64,000 bases of DNA from Pelotalea chapellei (lineage in GTDB: Bacteria; Desulfobacterota; Desulfuromonadia; Geobacterales; Pseudopelobacteraceae), in NCBI RefSeq assembly GCF_018531195.1, contig NZ_JAHDYS010000007.1, positions 62,001-126,000 of the forward strand, in the 5' to 3' direction. Each line of letters starts with the position of its first letter. The stretch's first letter is position 1. The notes under the pieces are model-generated. The model made no database searches. It was given only the letters and a program-made list of their open reading frames with translations, and was not told the DNA's origin. Made by a program: the position numbers and the translations under genes. Positions 18,455-27,552 of the stretch are shown piece after piece.

Positions 18455-19900
18455 CTAGAAAGGTGATTTAACCAACTTCCAGGTCGGGCTGTTGAGTGCC
18501 ATGTCAATGTCCCTGGCAAACACCTCAAACCCCTGATAGCCATGGTACGGGCCGGAGTAATCCCAGCTGTGCATCTGGCGGAACGGAATACCCATTTTCT
18601 GAAAAACATACTTTTCCTTGATACCGCTGCCGATCAAATCAGGCTTGAGCTTGTGCACGAACTGCTCGAATTCGAACTCGGATGGATCATCATAGATGAC
18701 CGTAGCTTCCGGCATTTCCGGCATGGTGCGCTCGTAATCATCGTTGTGGGCAAATTCGTAGCCGGAGCCGACGCATTCCATGCCCAGGTCTTCATAAGCG
18801 CCGATGGTGTGACGCGGGCGCAGACCGCCCACCAGCAGCATCACTTTCTTGCCTTCCAGACGCGGCTTGTACTCATCGATGATGGCCTGCATGATCGGCT
18901 CATACTTGGCGATCGCCACTTCCACCTTGTCCTGAATCGTCTGGTCAAAACGGGCGCCGATTGCGCGCAGGCTCTCCTTGATCTTGGTCGGCCCAAAGAA
19001 GTTGAACTCCAGCCAGGGAATTCCATATTTTTCTTCCATCACCTTGCACATATAGTTCATCGAACGGTAGCAGTGGATCAGGTTCAGCTTCACCGTGTGG
19101 GTGGCAGCAATCTTTTCCAGCTCTCCGTCGCCCGTCCAGACCGACTTGACGTTGAGGCCGATCTCTTCCAGCAGCGACTTGGCAGACCAGACGTCGCCGC
19201 CGATGTTGTAGTCACCGATCAGCGAGATGTCATAGGGGCTGGCCGGTTCGGCAAATTCCCGCGTGCCGATGATATGGTCGCGGATGGTATCGTTGGAAAT
19301 GTGATGCCCGAGGGACTGGCTGACTCCCCGAAATCCTTCGCAATTGCAGGGAATGATGGGTATATCCAGTTCCTTGGAAGCCACCTTTGCGACGGAGTTG
19401 ATGTCGTCGCCGATCAAACCAACCGGACACTCGGACAGCACCGAAATACCTTTGGCCAGCGGGAACAGCTCATGAGCCTCTTCCAGCAGGGTGCGCAGCT
19501 TTTTGTCGCCCCCATAGACGATGTCCTTTTCCTGAAAGTCGGAGGTAAACTGCATGCCGAACTGATCAACACCGTTGGTACCGCTCATCAGGTTGCGGCG
19601 AGTACCCCAGGAATACCAGCCGCAGCCGACCGGACCGTGGGAAACATGGACCATGTCGCGGATCGGTCCCCAGACCACCCCCTTGGCACCTGCATAGGCA
19701 CAGCCGCGGGCACTCATCACACCGGGAACTGTCTTACGGTTGGATTTGACGCAGGATGAACTACCTTCGGGATCATTGGGCGCCAAGTGCGGAGCGCGCT
19801 TTTTCCTGCCCTTCTCGGGGTAAGCAGCCAGGGCAGTATCGATCATGGCCTGGGTGGATTCTTTGGTAATGCCTTCTATTTTTTTAGGTGTCTCTGACAT
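18455..19900 (-). CDS. nifD: Nitrogenase molybdenum-iron protein alpha chain
   Basis: 481 residues. FeMo-co ligands are present: Cys in [10 protein letters not shown] and His in [13 protein letters not shown]-cluster cysteines lie in [21 protein letters not shown] and [12 protein letters not shown]; the His of [11 protein letters not shown] is also kept. This identifies the Mo enzyme rather than a V or Fe-only type. TAGGAGAC precedes the ATG. Second gene of nifHDK; both flanking spacers contain family A repeats. Confidence 0.97.
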   Translation of the reverse strand: MSETPKKIEGITKESTQAMIDTALAAYPEKGRKKRAPHLAPNDPEGSSSCVKSNRKTVPGVMSARGCAYAGAKGVVWGPIRDMVHVSHGPVGCGWYSWGTRRNLMSGTNGVDQFGMQFTSDFQEKDIVYGGDKKLRTLLEEAHELFPLAKGISVLSECPVGLIGDDINSVAKVASKELDIPIIPCNCEGFRGVSQSLGHHISNDTIRDHIIGTREFAEPASPYDISLIGDYNIGGDVWSAKSLLEEIGLNVKSVWTGDGELEKIAATHTVKLNLIHCYRSMNYMCKVMEEKYGIPWLEFNFFGPTKIKESLRAIGARFDQTIQDKVEVAIAKYEPIMQAIIDEYKPRLEGKKVMLLVGGLRPRHTIGAYEDLGMECVGSGYEFAHNDDYERTMPEMPEATVIYDDPSEFEFEQFVHKLKPDLIGSGIKEKYVFQKMGIPFRQMHSWDYSGPYHGYQGFEVFARDIDMALNSPTWKLVKSPF

Positions 19901-19929
19901 AATATGTCTCCTATAAATGATTTTCCTAC

Positions 19930-20050
19930 TGGCGAACGATTTTGAGGTCAGGTCGGTGGAGGGCTAGGATTTCGGCGGAGGCGTAGCAGCGCTACGCCGC
20001 ACAACGTAAATCCGAAGACCACCGCCGAGATGGCCCAAAAGCGTTTGCCA
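19930..20050. repeat. Family A palindromic element after nifH
   Basis: Arms TGGCGAACG / CGTTTGCCA, then GTCAGGTCGGTGG, core GCGGAGGCGTAGCAGCGCTA, CGCCGCACAA and CACCGCCGAGATGGC. It directly abuts the nifH stop codon. Confidence 0.88.
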
Positions 20051-20929
<879 letters not shown>

Positions 20930-21005
20930 TCAGGTTGGTGTGCTGAACAATGCTGTGTGATCACGAGACATTGCACGCTGCACTAGTTGTTGGTGAGGTT
21001 GAATG

Positions 21006-21041
21006 AAAAAAGGCGCCTCCATTTCTGCTGGAGGCGCCTTT
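21006..21041 (-). terminator. Leader terminator upstream of nifH (candidate antitermination target)
   Basis: Minus strand AAAGGCGCCTCCA-GCAGAAA-TGGAGGCGCCTTTTTT, a perfect 13 bp stem with T-tract, located between promoter and nifH. GGCAAAGGCGCC at its base is identical to the nifEN leader. The remainder of the 20918-21323 gene-free stretch beyond the promoter shows no ORF or clear signal. Confidence 0.85.
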
Positions 21042-21080
21042 GCCTGTCATCATCTTCTTTCACGTTCTTTGTCTAGTTTT

Positions 21081-21098
21081 TAGCATGTACCATGCCAA
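21081..21098 (-). promoter_or_regulatory. Sigma-54 promoter of nifHDK
   Basis: Minus strand TTGGCATGGTACATGCTA: GG and GC with 10 nt between. Same TTGGCATG and ATGCTA ends as the nifEN promoter. Confidence 0.85.
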
Positions 21099-21323
21099 AA
21101 CAATTTATATGTTTAATTTCAATATGTTATATATTAGTGAATATAAGAACTGAAAAGATGGGTATGGAAAGTGGGGGTCCAGGAGGGTATCACATGAAGC
21201 AGATGCTCAAAAATGAAGCAGGGACTCTGTTTTTACTGCAGCTCTGCCGCCTCCAGAAAATTTAAGAGCAAAATTTCGGCTGCAAAGCGGGGTCATTCTG
21301 GATTATGTGCAGCATGTCTACTC

Positions 21324-22406
21324 TCATGAAATGAATTTTCCCGATGGCCTAAAGCCTGGGAGCCTGAAAGCCGAAGCTTTGACGGCAGCATATACGGTGT
21401 TTCCCTTGGCTATTTCCAGTTCATTGATGGCATCGTCGGCAACCTCTGAAATCAGGGTATTTCCGCTGCAGTCCAGCTCAATGCCGTTGGTGCCGCGTGA
21501 GTCAAAGATGGAGCGGACGGTGCATTTTAAAAGATTGCGGGCACTGATGGCGACGGGATGATTTTTGAAGAGAATGATATCTTTGGAGGAGAGCTCGGCA
21601 AGCACCTCCTCATTGTCCGAGACTGCCGACAGCAGGAGCCGCGAGTTACCCCAGGGGTAGGAATACAGGCTGGAGGCGGGCGAAGGGCGCCCCAGCTTCA
21701 GCAGATTTATGTAACCAACCTGGCTCTTGCCGATACGGTTTCGGGCCAGTTGTTCGCCGGTTGTCTGCTCAACCAGCCTGCCCTTTTCAAATACAAGAGC
21801 CGTATCAGTCATGAGCCGCATTTCGACCAGCGAATGGGAAATGAACAGGTAAGGAATGCCGAAACGTTCGCTGACGCTTTTCAGATAAGGGATGATCTGG
21901 AAACGCAGGCCATCGTCCAACGCCGAAAGAGGTTCATCCATCAGCAGCAGGCGCGGATTGGCCAATATTGCACGCCCCAGTGCAACGCGCTGTTTTTCGC
22001 CACCCGACAGTCGGGTGACGCCACGATCAAGAAGCCCCTTCAGTTGCAGCACATCCACCAGCATGTTGAAATCGATATTCCTGAATTGCGGGGGGCAGCG
22101 ATTAAAACCGTAAAGCAGGTTGTTGCTGACACTCAGATGCGGAAACAGGCAGTGCTGCTGAAAAACCATGCCTATCCTGCGCTGTTCGGGGCGCAGGTTA
22201 ATCTTTGAAGTGCTGCTGAAGAGACATTCACCATCAAGTATGATCTCGCCGCTATCGGGTTCCACAAGTCCGGCAAGCATGCTGACCAGCGTTGACTTGC
22301 CGCTGCCCGAGACACCGAAGATGCCGACCCTGTCGCCGGAAGCGGTAAACTCGGCAGAAAGTGTAAAGGCGCCGAAACTCTTTTGTGCAGTCATGCTGAT
22401 CTGCAT
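21324..22406 (-). CDS. modC: Molybdate ABC transporter ATP-binding protein
   Basis: 360 residues. Walker A GVSGSGKST (31-39), Q-loop MVFQQHCLFPHL, signature LSGGEKQRVALGRA, Walker B LLLMDEPLSALD, H-loop FISHS, then a C-terminal TOBE/Mop regulatory domain (about 290-350). It powers molybdate uptake through ModB and supplies Mo for FeMo-co. The ATG lies 1 bp after the modB stop. Last gene of modG-modA-modB-modC; placed next to nifH. Confidence 0.93.
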   Translation of the reverse strand: MQISMTAQKSFGAFTLSAEFTASGDRVGIFGVSGSGKSTLVSMLAGLVEPDSGEIILDGECLFSSTSKINLRPEQRRIGMVFQQHCLFPHLSVSNNLLYGFNRCPPQFRNIDFNMLVDVLQLKGLLDRGVTRLSGGEKQRVALGRAILANPRLLLMDEPLSALDDGLRFQIIPYLKSVSERFGIPYLFISHSLVEMRLMTDTALVFEKGRLVEQTTGEQLARNRIGKSQVGYINLLKLGRPSPASSLYSYPWGNSRLLLSAVSDNEEVLAELSSKDIILFKNHPVAISARNLLKCTVRSIFDSRGTNGIELDCSGNTLISEVADDAINELEIAKGNTVYAAVKASAFRLPGFRPSGKFIS

Positions 22407-22407
22407 G

Positions 22408-23091
22408 TCAGTCTCTCCGAATCATTTTTTTGGCCATTATCTCGTGCATAAAAAGCACGATCAGTGAAATTACGACCGAAACAAGGCAGAGAGTCAGTGC
22501 CATCTCGTCGCTGGATGGAGAAGCTGCATAATCATAGATGGCCAGCGGGATGGTCTGGGTGATACCGGGAATATTGCCTGCCACGATGATTGTCGCACCG
22601 AACTCGCCCAGACTGCGGGCAAACATCAGAGAAGAACCGGCAGCCAGGCCGGGAAGGGAGAGCGGCAGGATCACAGTCAGCAGGGTATCGTGCCAACGGG
22701 CTCCGAGAGTCCGGGAAGCATGGATGAGCTGCGGGTCAATGGCCTCCATGCCGATGCGGAGCGATCGCACCAGCAAGGGGAATCCAACCACCGCGGAGGC
22801 GATGACCGCCGCCTTGAGCGTGAAGATCAGCCGGATGCCCGCCAGGTCCAGCAGAGACCCCAGCCAACCGTGCCTGCCCAAAAGAAGCAGCAGGAAATAA
22901 CCGACCACCACTGGAGGCAGGGTGAGCGGCAGATTGACCAGAACCTCAACCACGACCTTGCCCCGGAATCTGACAAAGGTGATCAGGTAGGCTACGGCAA
23001 AACCGAATGGCAGTGACAGCAGAGTTGCCGCCACGGCAACCTGAATCGAGAGCCTGATTGCATCGAGATCGGTGGACGATAATGGAGTCAT
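22408..23091 (-). CDS. modB: Molybdate ABC transporter permease
   Basis: 227 residues with about five or six membrane helices and the permease EAA loop (ASRTLGARWHDTLLTVILPLSLPGL). Closely fits ModB, including LTLPPVVVGYFLLLLLGRHGWLG. It forms the membrane channel for molybdate with ModC. About 190 bp separate it from modA; that spacer holds a C/G palindrome at 23215 and otherwise nothing recognisable. Confidence 0.93.
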   Translation of the reverse strand: MTPLSSTDLDAIRLSIQVAVAATLLSLPFGFAVAYLITFVRFRGKVVVEVLVNLPLTLPPVVVGYFLLLLLGRHGWLGSLLDLAGIRLIFTLKAAVIASAVVGFPLLVRSLRIGMEAIDPQLIHASRTLGARWHDTLLTVILPLSLPGLAAGSSLMFARSLGEFGATIIVAGNIPGITQTIPLAIYDYAASPSSDEMALTLCLVSVVISLIVLFMHEIMAKKMIRRD

Positions 23092-23214
23092 TGCCTGCCT
23101 GTGCTGTTCTGCAGAAGTCTTTTCAAGCCATGGAACACGGATCTACGCTGATGCAGCGGATAAAGGCGGATTATATACAGATGCAAGCTTGGGCCACGTT
23201 CACACACCAACGCT

Positions 23215-23235
23215 CCCCCCTTTGAAAAAGGGGGG
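23215..23235. repeat. C/G palindrome in the modA-modB spacer (family D)
   Basis: CCCCCCTTT-GAA-AAAGGGGGG, followed by TCGGGAGGGAT, the common form of this repeat. Its stem could lower modBC expression relative to modA. Confidence 0.75.
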
Positions 23236-23281
23236 TCGGGAGGGATCTGGTTTTCGCTCCATTGCCTTTTATAAGCAGCTT

Positions 23282-24022
23282 TCAGTAAATAGAAAATCCA
23301 TATTTACCAAGCACCGATTTTGCTTCATTACTATGCAGATAGGTTAAGAATGCTGCAGCGTCCTTGTTTTTTCTGCCTGCAGCGGTTAAGGCATCGGGAT
23401 ATGTCACCCGTGAATAGAGTCCCTGGGGAACCACAAAAAGAATTTTTGCCTGCTTCGCCTGGAGTGCATCGGTTTTGTAGACAAAGGCACCATCAACTTC
23501 ACCCCGTTCGGCATACATCAGACACTCACGCACATCCCTGGCCATGACCAGCTTTTTTTCAAGCAGCTTTTCGAGCCCTGCCTTCTTCAAGGCTTCCATG
23601 GCATATTCCCCTGCCGGGACACTCTTGGGGCTCCCCAGTGCAATCCTCTCTAACCTGCTCAATTCCTGCATTGAAGATGCCTTGCCGGGCGAACCTGCAA
23701 ATACCAAGGTGTTGTAGGCAAAAATCGCAATGCTGGAGGTATCGATCAGCTTCCTTTCCTTCAGGTAATCCATCCACTCCGGATTGGCTGAGATGAAGAT
23801 GTCAGCCGGGGCACCGCTCTCGATTTGTTTTGCCAGAGCCCCGGAAGCGCCGTAGTTCTTGATGAACTTCAAGTTGGGGTGTGTCTTTGCAAAGCTGTCG
23901 GACAACTCGTTGATGACCTCTTTCAGACTGGCTGCGACAGAAAGATTTACCGTCCCGGCTGATGCCGGGACGGTAAATGCCATAATTATCAGCAGCGCCA
24001 GTAAAATCCGCATCTTTACCAT
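23282..24022 (-). CDS. modA: Molybdate-binding periplasmic protein
   Basis: About 246 residues from ATG 24022, which overlaps the stop of the upstream gene as TGATG, so translation is likely coupled. Signal peptide MRILLALLIIMAFTVPASA, then the mature binding protein (LSVAASLKEVINELSDSF, NYGASGALAKQIESGAPADIFISA, ARDVRECLMYAERGEVDGAFVYKTDA). It captures molybdate or tungstate for ModBC. An in-frame start further upstream would lie wholly within the preceding gene. Confidence 0.94.
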   Translation of the reverse strand: MVKMRILLALLIIMAFTVPASAGTVNLSVAASLKEVINELSDSFAKTHPNLKFIKNYGASGALAKQIESGAPADIFISANPEWMDYLKERKLIDTSSIAIFAYNTLVFAGSPGKASSMQELSRLERIALGSPKSVPAGEYAMEALKKAGLEKLLEKKLVMARDVRECLMYAERGEVDGAFVYKTDALQAKQAKILFVVPQGLYSRVTYPDALTAAGRKNKDAAAFLTYLHSNEAKSVLGKYGFSIY

Positions 24023-24447
24023 CAATTGACACCGATGATGACGCTGGAAGCTTTGAAAATTGCACAACCATGGCCTCCGACCTTCAATCCCAGCCGCTTG
24101 GCGCTTTCATGGGTAATGACAGCGCTGACAATATTGCCGCCACCGATCTCCACATCAACTTCGGTGTTAACCGGGCCCTCGATGATCGTGGCAATGGTGC
24201 CGCAGAATACGTTGCGGGCGCTGATCCTGGCGTCGTGAAGATCAGTTCCAAGGATGACCGAACTGGCCTTGATGATGGCACAGGCCTCATCGCCGACTTC
24301 AAGTCCAAGGTTTTGAATAGCGCCATTGGTGATCGTAGCGATCAGTGGGATGCCACCTTTTAGTGTCAGGGCAACCTCGGCGTTGACAGCACCTTTGGTA
24401 ATTGCGGATACGATACCTTCAAATGTGTTGCGTGCACTGACTTTCAT
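24022..24447 (-). CDS. modG: Di-Mop molybdate-binding storage protein (ModG type)
   Basis: About 141 residues made of two tandem Mop/TOBE domains of about 70 residues. Each has the pattern SARN-F-G-I-GxVNxEV and ends in CAIxKASSVIxG. There is no helix-turn-helix, so it is a molybdate buffer or storage protein rather than the ModE regulator. GGAGG precedes ATG 24447. First gene of the mod operon. The leader (24448-24678) contains a small GCCCGTTAGGGC hairpin but no terminator or clear promoter. Confidence 0.88.
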   Translation of the reverse strand: MKVSARNTFEGIVSAITKGAVNAEVALTLKGGIPLIATITNGAIQNLGLEVGDEACAIIKASSVILGTDLHDARISARNVFCGTIATIIEGPVNTEVDVEIGGGNIVSAVITHESAKRLGLKVGGHGCAIFKASSVIIGVN

Positions 24448-24678
24448 GGAATCCTCCTTCAGGTTGTACAAGCTTTAGCTGTTAAGCCTGTATCAGTTCG
24501 CCCTAACGGGCCTTCCAAGAATCTCCTGGTCTACTCAGTTTAAATTATACATGCCAATGATGAGCAGACAAAAATACTGTACAAACAGCCTTTTACACTA
24601 CGATATCATTTTATGATTTAATTACAGATTTCTCAAGAATTGATCCCTGAACAGTCATGCGTGGTGCAGGAAAGAGCT

Positions 24679-25122
24679 TTAGTTATGGTGCGATTGAGGG
24701 AAACTGATGACGGTAAACCGGTCGTCAAAACAGCAGGTCAGTAAAGGACGCACTTCCCGCCACTGCAAGCCTCCACCGCCGCAACCAGGCCGCGGCACGA
24801 CAACCTCTGTCCAGCCCATGAGATCCGCCAGCATACGCAATTCCCCAGCAGAGCGGGCAATCAGGCGCGGATCAGGCTGGGACCAGGGTGTTTCCTCCAC
24901 CGGAAAGCTGACGATTCCACTGCCAAGATCATAGACATGATTGCCATGCGTTCCAAGCAGTTCACCCAGTCTTGCCGCCAGCCAGGGAAAGCGGTCGGAG
25001 GCTTGTCCCGCAACACCGTTACCGAAGATGGCTCTGCCCTCCTGTGTGACTGAACCATTGGTGGTGATTGCAATAATGGCTCTCGCCCGATAATCCCAGA
25101 TGTCGCCTGTTATCTCCTGCAT
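24679..25122 (-). CDS. Macro-domain (ADP-ribose-binding) protein
   Basis: 147 residues. It opens EITGDIWDYRARAIIAITTNG (the GDI and N strand-loop of macro domains), then GRAIFGNGVAGQASDRFP (the phosphate loop with glycines) and VVVPRPGCGGGGLQWREV (the GCGxGGL loop). Macro domains bind or remove ADP-ribose. It overlaps the preceding small gene by 13 bp, so the two are co-translated. In a locus encoding the ADP-ribosyl transferase/hydrolase pair DraT/DraG, a role with ADP-ribose is attractive but unproven. Confidence 0.75.
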   Translation of the reverse strand: MQEITGDIWDYRARAIIAITTNGSVTQEGRAIFGNGVAGQASDRFPWLAARLGELLGTHGNHVYDLGSGIVSFPVEETPWSQPDPRLIARSAGELRMLADLMGWTEVVVPRPGCGGGGLQWREVRPLLTCCFDDRFTVISFPQSHHN

Positions 25123-25397
25123 TCCCGCGCCGTTCCAATCAGATAATCGTACACCTCTTCGCGGGTGGCAATGAAGCCGGGCGCCACATTGAGAATATCT
25201 TCCAGCATGTGCAGATCGCGCCCGTCATCGCTTCCCAACTCGTTCATCACCACCGTCATCATCGCCAGAACCTCGTACATGTCGTGGCGGTTGAAAGGGG
25301 CCGGATCCGGCAGACCGCTGAATTTGGGTTCTTCGCGCCGGGCAATGTCCCGGGGATATCTGTATTTCAAGTCTGAAGCTTTAACTGCAACAGCCAT
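25110..25397 (-). CDS. Conserved-looking small protein of unknown function, coupled to the macro-domain gene
   Basis: 95 residues from ATG 25397 with a GGAGGAAAC site; the longer frame upstream has no ribosome site. Visible features: a basic N terminus with DLKYRYPRDIARREEPKFSG, a His-containing turn (PFNRHDMYEVLAMM) and two short helices with acidic stretches (NELGSDDGRDLHMLED, TREEVYDYLIG). No motif that I recognise. It precedes and overlaps the macro-domain gene, which suggests a functional pair. It may be a regulator or partner of that protein. Confidence 0.75.
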   Translation of the reverse strand: MAVAVKASDLKYRYPRDIARREEPKFSGLPDPAPFNRHDMYEVLAMMTVVMNELGSDDGRDLHMLEDILNVAPGFIATREEVYDYLIGTARECRR

Positions 25398-25657
25398 GTT
25401 TCCTCCTATATCAATCGGTATGACGGCTTTACGTCCCAGCTTGAAAAGATATATTTGCATTGGACGTACCAATACAGACCGATCTAAGCGTTCAAAAGCC
25501 CAATCAAGGTTTAAACTATTGCCATCACTGCTTTAATGAGATAAAAACTGTACTAAAAATAGTCACTTCTGCATAACAACCCATTGCGCGGGGCTTGATA
25601 GCTCAGGAATAAATATCCAACTATTTTCGCTCCATTATTAAAAAAGGTGTTTTCTCC

Positions 25658-27037
25658 ATGTCGAAAGAGATCAATATTTCTACCGCACATGCCCGTATTT
25701 TAATCGTTGATGACGAGGAATTTTCTCTTTTATTTCTTGAAAATCATCTGCTGAGCCAAGGCTATGTTGTCATCTGCGCCTCCAATGGCCAAGAAGCCCT
25801 TTCCATTCTGGAAAAACAGACTGTGGACCTGGTAATTACAGACCTCGCCATGCCGGGAATGAATGGCATCCAACTTCTGCACTCGGCTAAGGAACGGCAC
25901 CCTACACTCCCCTTTATCGTCCTGACAGCCGAGGGAAGTATCGAGAGCGCCGTGGCTGCAATTAAAGAAGGCGCACTTGATTACCTGGAAAAACCAATTT
26001 ATCCGCAAACGTTTGGTGTGGCACTGCGGCGTGCGCTGGAATTCGGGCGTCTCTCCGGAGAAAACGCACACCTGCGGGAGCATTTTCGCGAGCGATTCAG
26101 CTTCCACAACATCATTACCCAGGCACCAACCATGCGGCAGGTTTTGGAGCTGGCGGCCCGCGTAGCCGCCTCACCCAAAACCACCATCAGCCTGACCGGT
26201 GAAAGCGGCGTCGGCAAAGAAGTGCTGGCGCGTGCAATTCATTTCACCGCTGGCGGCCTGCCAGGAAATTTTGTGGCAGTCAATTGTGCGGCGATTCCCG
26301 AGTCGCTCCTTGAAAGCGAACTGTTTGGCCATGTGCGCGGGGCATTTACCGGAGCAGAGCGGGATCGGGAAGGAAAGTTCAGCATGGCAAAAGGTGGGAC
26401 TGTCCTCCTGGATGAGATCGGAGATATGCCGTTGTCACTCCAGGCCAAGCTGCTGCGGGTGCTGGAGGAAAGGACATACGAGAAAGTGGGTGCCAACACA
26501 CCCTTGCCGGCCGATTTCCGGGTGATCGTAGCGACCCACCGCGACCTGTCCGAGCTGACCAGACAAGGCACATTCCGCGAAGACCTGTTCCACCGCATCA
26601 ATGTTGTTCCCCTTGCCATTCCCTCGCTAAGAGAACGCAGCGAAGACATCCCGCTACTGGTGGATTTCTTTCTGGACCTCTTTCGCAAGCATCAGGGCAA
26701 GACCCTTCCTGGTATCTCAAAAAAAGCCATGGATCTGCTCGCGTCCTACAGTTGGCCGGGCAATGTGCGCGAACTGCGCAATGTGCTCGAATACGCCGCC
26801 ATCATGGTTTCCGATGAACTGATCCGACCGGAACACCTGCGCCTGCCGGCCGTCCATACATCAAACGGTACACCTGAAAAAGACACCATTGACTTCCCAA
26901 TCAGCATCTCTCCTGATGAAATTTCCCTGGACAACATAACCGCTAAAGTTCTGGAAATGGCCCTCCAACGTTGCGGCGGCAACAAATCACAAGCAGCAAC
27001 GCTCCTTAAAGTCAACCGCAAGATGTTCTACCGCTAG
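25658..27037 (+). CDS. Sigma-54 response regulator (REC-AAA+-HTH), C terminus ended by an inverted repeat
   Basis: 459 residues. Receiver with Asp in LVITDLAMPGMNG, AAA+ domain with Walker A GESGVGKE, GAFTGA sigma-54 contact loop, Walker B TVLLDEIGDM and arginine finger region, then a Fis-type HTH (QRCGGNKSQAATLLKVNRKMFYR). Relatives usually extend several residues after the MFYR-type end; here the stop codon belongs to a perfect 20 bp inverted repeat, so the tail was probably trimmed by its insertion. It may activate nif or the adjacent chemotaxis promoters (GnfM-like role possible); no cognate kinase is adjacent. Confidence 0.9.
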   Translation: MSKEINISTAHARILIVDDEEFSLLFLENHLLSQGYVVICASNGQEALSILEKQTVDLVITDLAMPGMNGIQLLHSAKERHPTLPFIVLTAEGSIESAVAAIKEGALDYLEKPIYPQTFGVALRRALEFGRLSGENAHLREHFRERFSFHNIITQAPTMRQVLELAARVAASPKTTISLTGESGVGKEVLARAIHFTAGGLPGNFVAVNCAAIPESLLESELFGHVRGAFTGAERDREGKFSMAKGGTVLLDEIGDMPLSLQAKLLRVLEERTYEKVGANTPLPADFRVIVATHRDLSELTRQGTFREDLFHRINVVPLAIPSLRERSEDIPLLVDFFLDLFRKHQGKTLPGISKKAMDLLASYSWPGNVRELRNVLEYAAIMVSDELIRPEHLRLPAVHTSNGTPEKDTIDFPISISPDEISLDNITAKVLEMALQRCGGNKSQAATLLKVNRKMFYR

Positions 27038-27085
27038 GAGCCTGTCGGACTTAGGAAGATTTATCCCTAAGTCCGACAGGCTCCT
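27036..27085. repeat. Perfect 20 bp inverted repeat supplying the stop codon of the sigma-54 regulator
   Basis: Arms 27036-27055 (AGGAGCCTGTCGGACTTAGG) and 27066-27085, exact complements, with a 10 nt AT-rich loop. No T-tract follows, so it is a repeat element more than a classic terminator. Confidence 0.9.
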
Positions 27086-27108
27086 GGATGTCCCTTCCCG
27101 CCACACGG

Positions 27109-27246
27109 TGTCCCTAATACGGACACCACCATTCCCCTTCCACATCATAACCCGCTGGTATTACCAATTTTTTCAGATTGGCACCCTTCCTGTAACTATT
27201 ATCCCCAAGAACAGCATAGATCATGACAGTGTCCTTTTCCGGGACA
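27109..27246. promoter_or_regulatory. Two TGTCC-N7-GGACA dyads flanking a sigma-54-like site
   Basis: Dyads at 27109-27125 and 27230-27246 have the same half-sites and spacing. Between them TTGGCACCCTTCCTGTAA at about 27177 has a perfect -24 element and correct spacing but GT instead of GC at -12. They lie upstream of the chemotaxis block; likely operator pair for one dimeric regulator. Confidence 0.5.
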
Positions 27247-27265
27247 ACTGTAAGGGGGTACGAAA

Positions 27266-27472
27266 ATGTCACAAAAGGAAGTCGAACGTTGCCTGGGGAG
27301 ACTCATTACCGATGCCGATTTCCGGGCAAAAGCCACACTATCGCTGAGGAGCGCCTGCAGTACAGAAGGGATAGTTCTCTCACCGGAGGAGATGACCTTT
27401 TTGCAGTGCCTTGATTTCAACGAATTCGGTGCGGTGGCAGAATCGATCGATGACTCGATCAGGAGAAAGTAG
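27266..27472 (+). CDS. Small NHLP-clan (Os1348/Franean1_4349-type) protein
   Basis: 68 residues: MSQKEVERCLGRLITDADFRAK, a turn, EGIVLSPEEMTFLQCLDFNEF and a helical end. The pattern VE..LGRL.TD..FR, L(S/T).EE...L..LD is that of small proteins grouped with NHLP leader peptides, which in other bacteria can be RiPP precursors or stand-alone proteins. There is no obvious core peptide at the C terminus and no modification enzyme nearby. It starts the block pseudo-receiver, MCP, CheW, MCP, behind an AAGGGGG site. The family resemblance is from memory of the pattern. Confidence 0.65.
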   Translation: MSQKEVERCLGRLITDADFRAKATLSLRSACSTEGIVLSPEEMTFLQCLDFNEFGAVAESIDDSIRRK

Positions 27473-27552
27473 CGGTACGTCGAAGCAACAGGATCGCTAC
27501 CACGGGTAAGGTAAGCAGCAGTGGCACCAACCGGAAAAGGAGTGATAACACG

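Noticed and set aside
21099-21323. Small regulatory RNA or ORF upstream of the nifH promoter
   Set aside because: No hairpin with T-tract or credible ORF with a ribosome site was seen.
24448-24560. Sigma-54 promoter or molybdenum-cofactor riboswitch upstream of modG
   Set aside because: TTGGCATG is present on the minus strand, but the position 10 nt later is TT, not GC. I could not fit the leader to a Moco riboswitch fold beyond one small hairpin.
27266-27472. RiPP biosynthetic cluster
   Set aside because: Only the precursor-like protein is present; no cyclase, radical SAM, YcaO, LanM-type enzyme, peptidase-transporter or obvious core peptide lies nearby.
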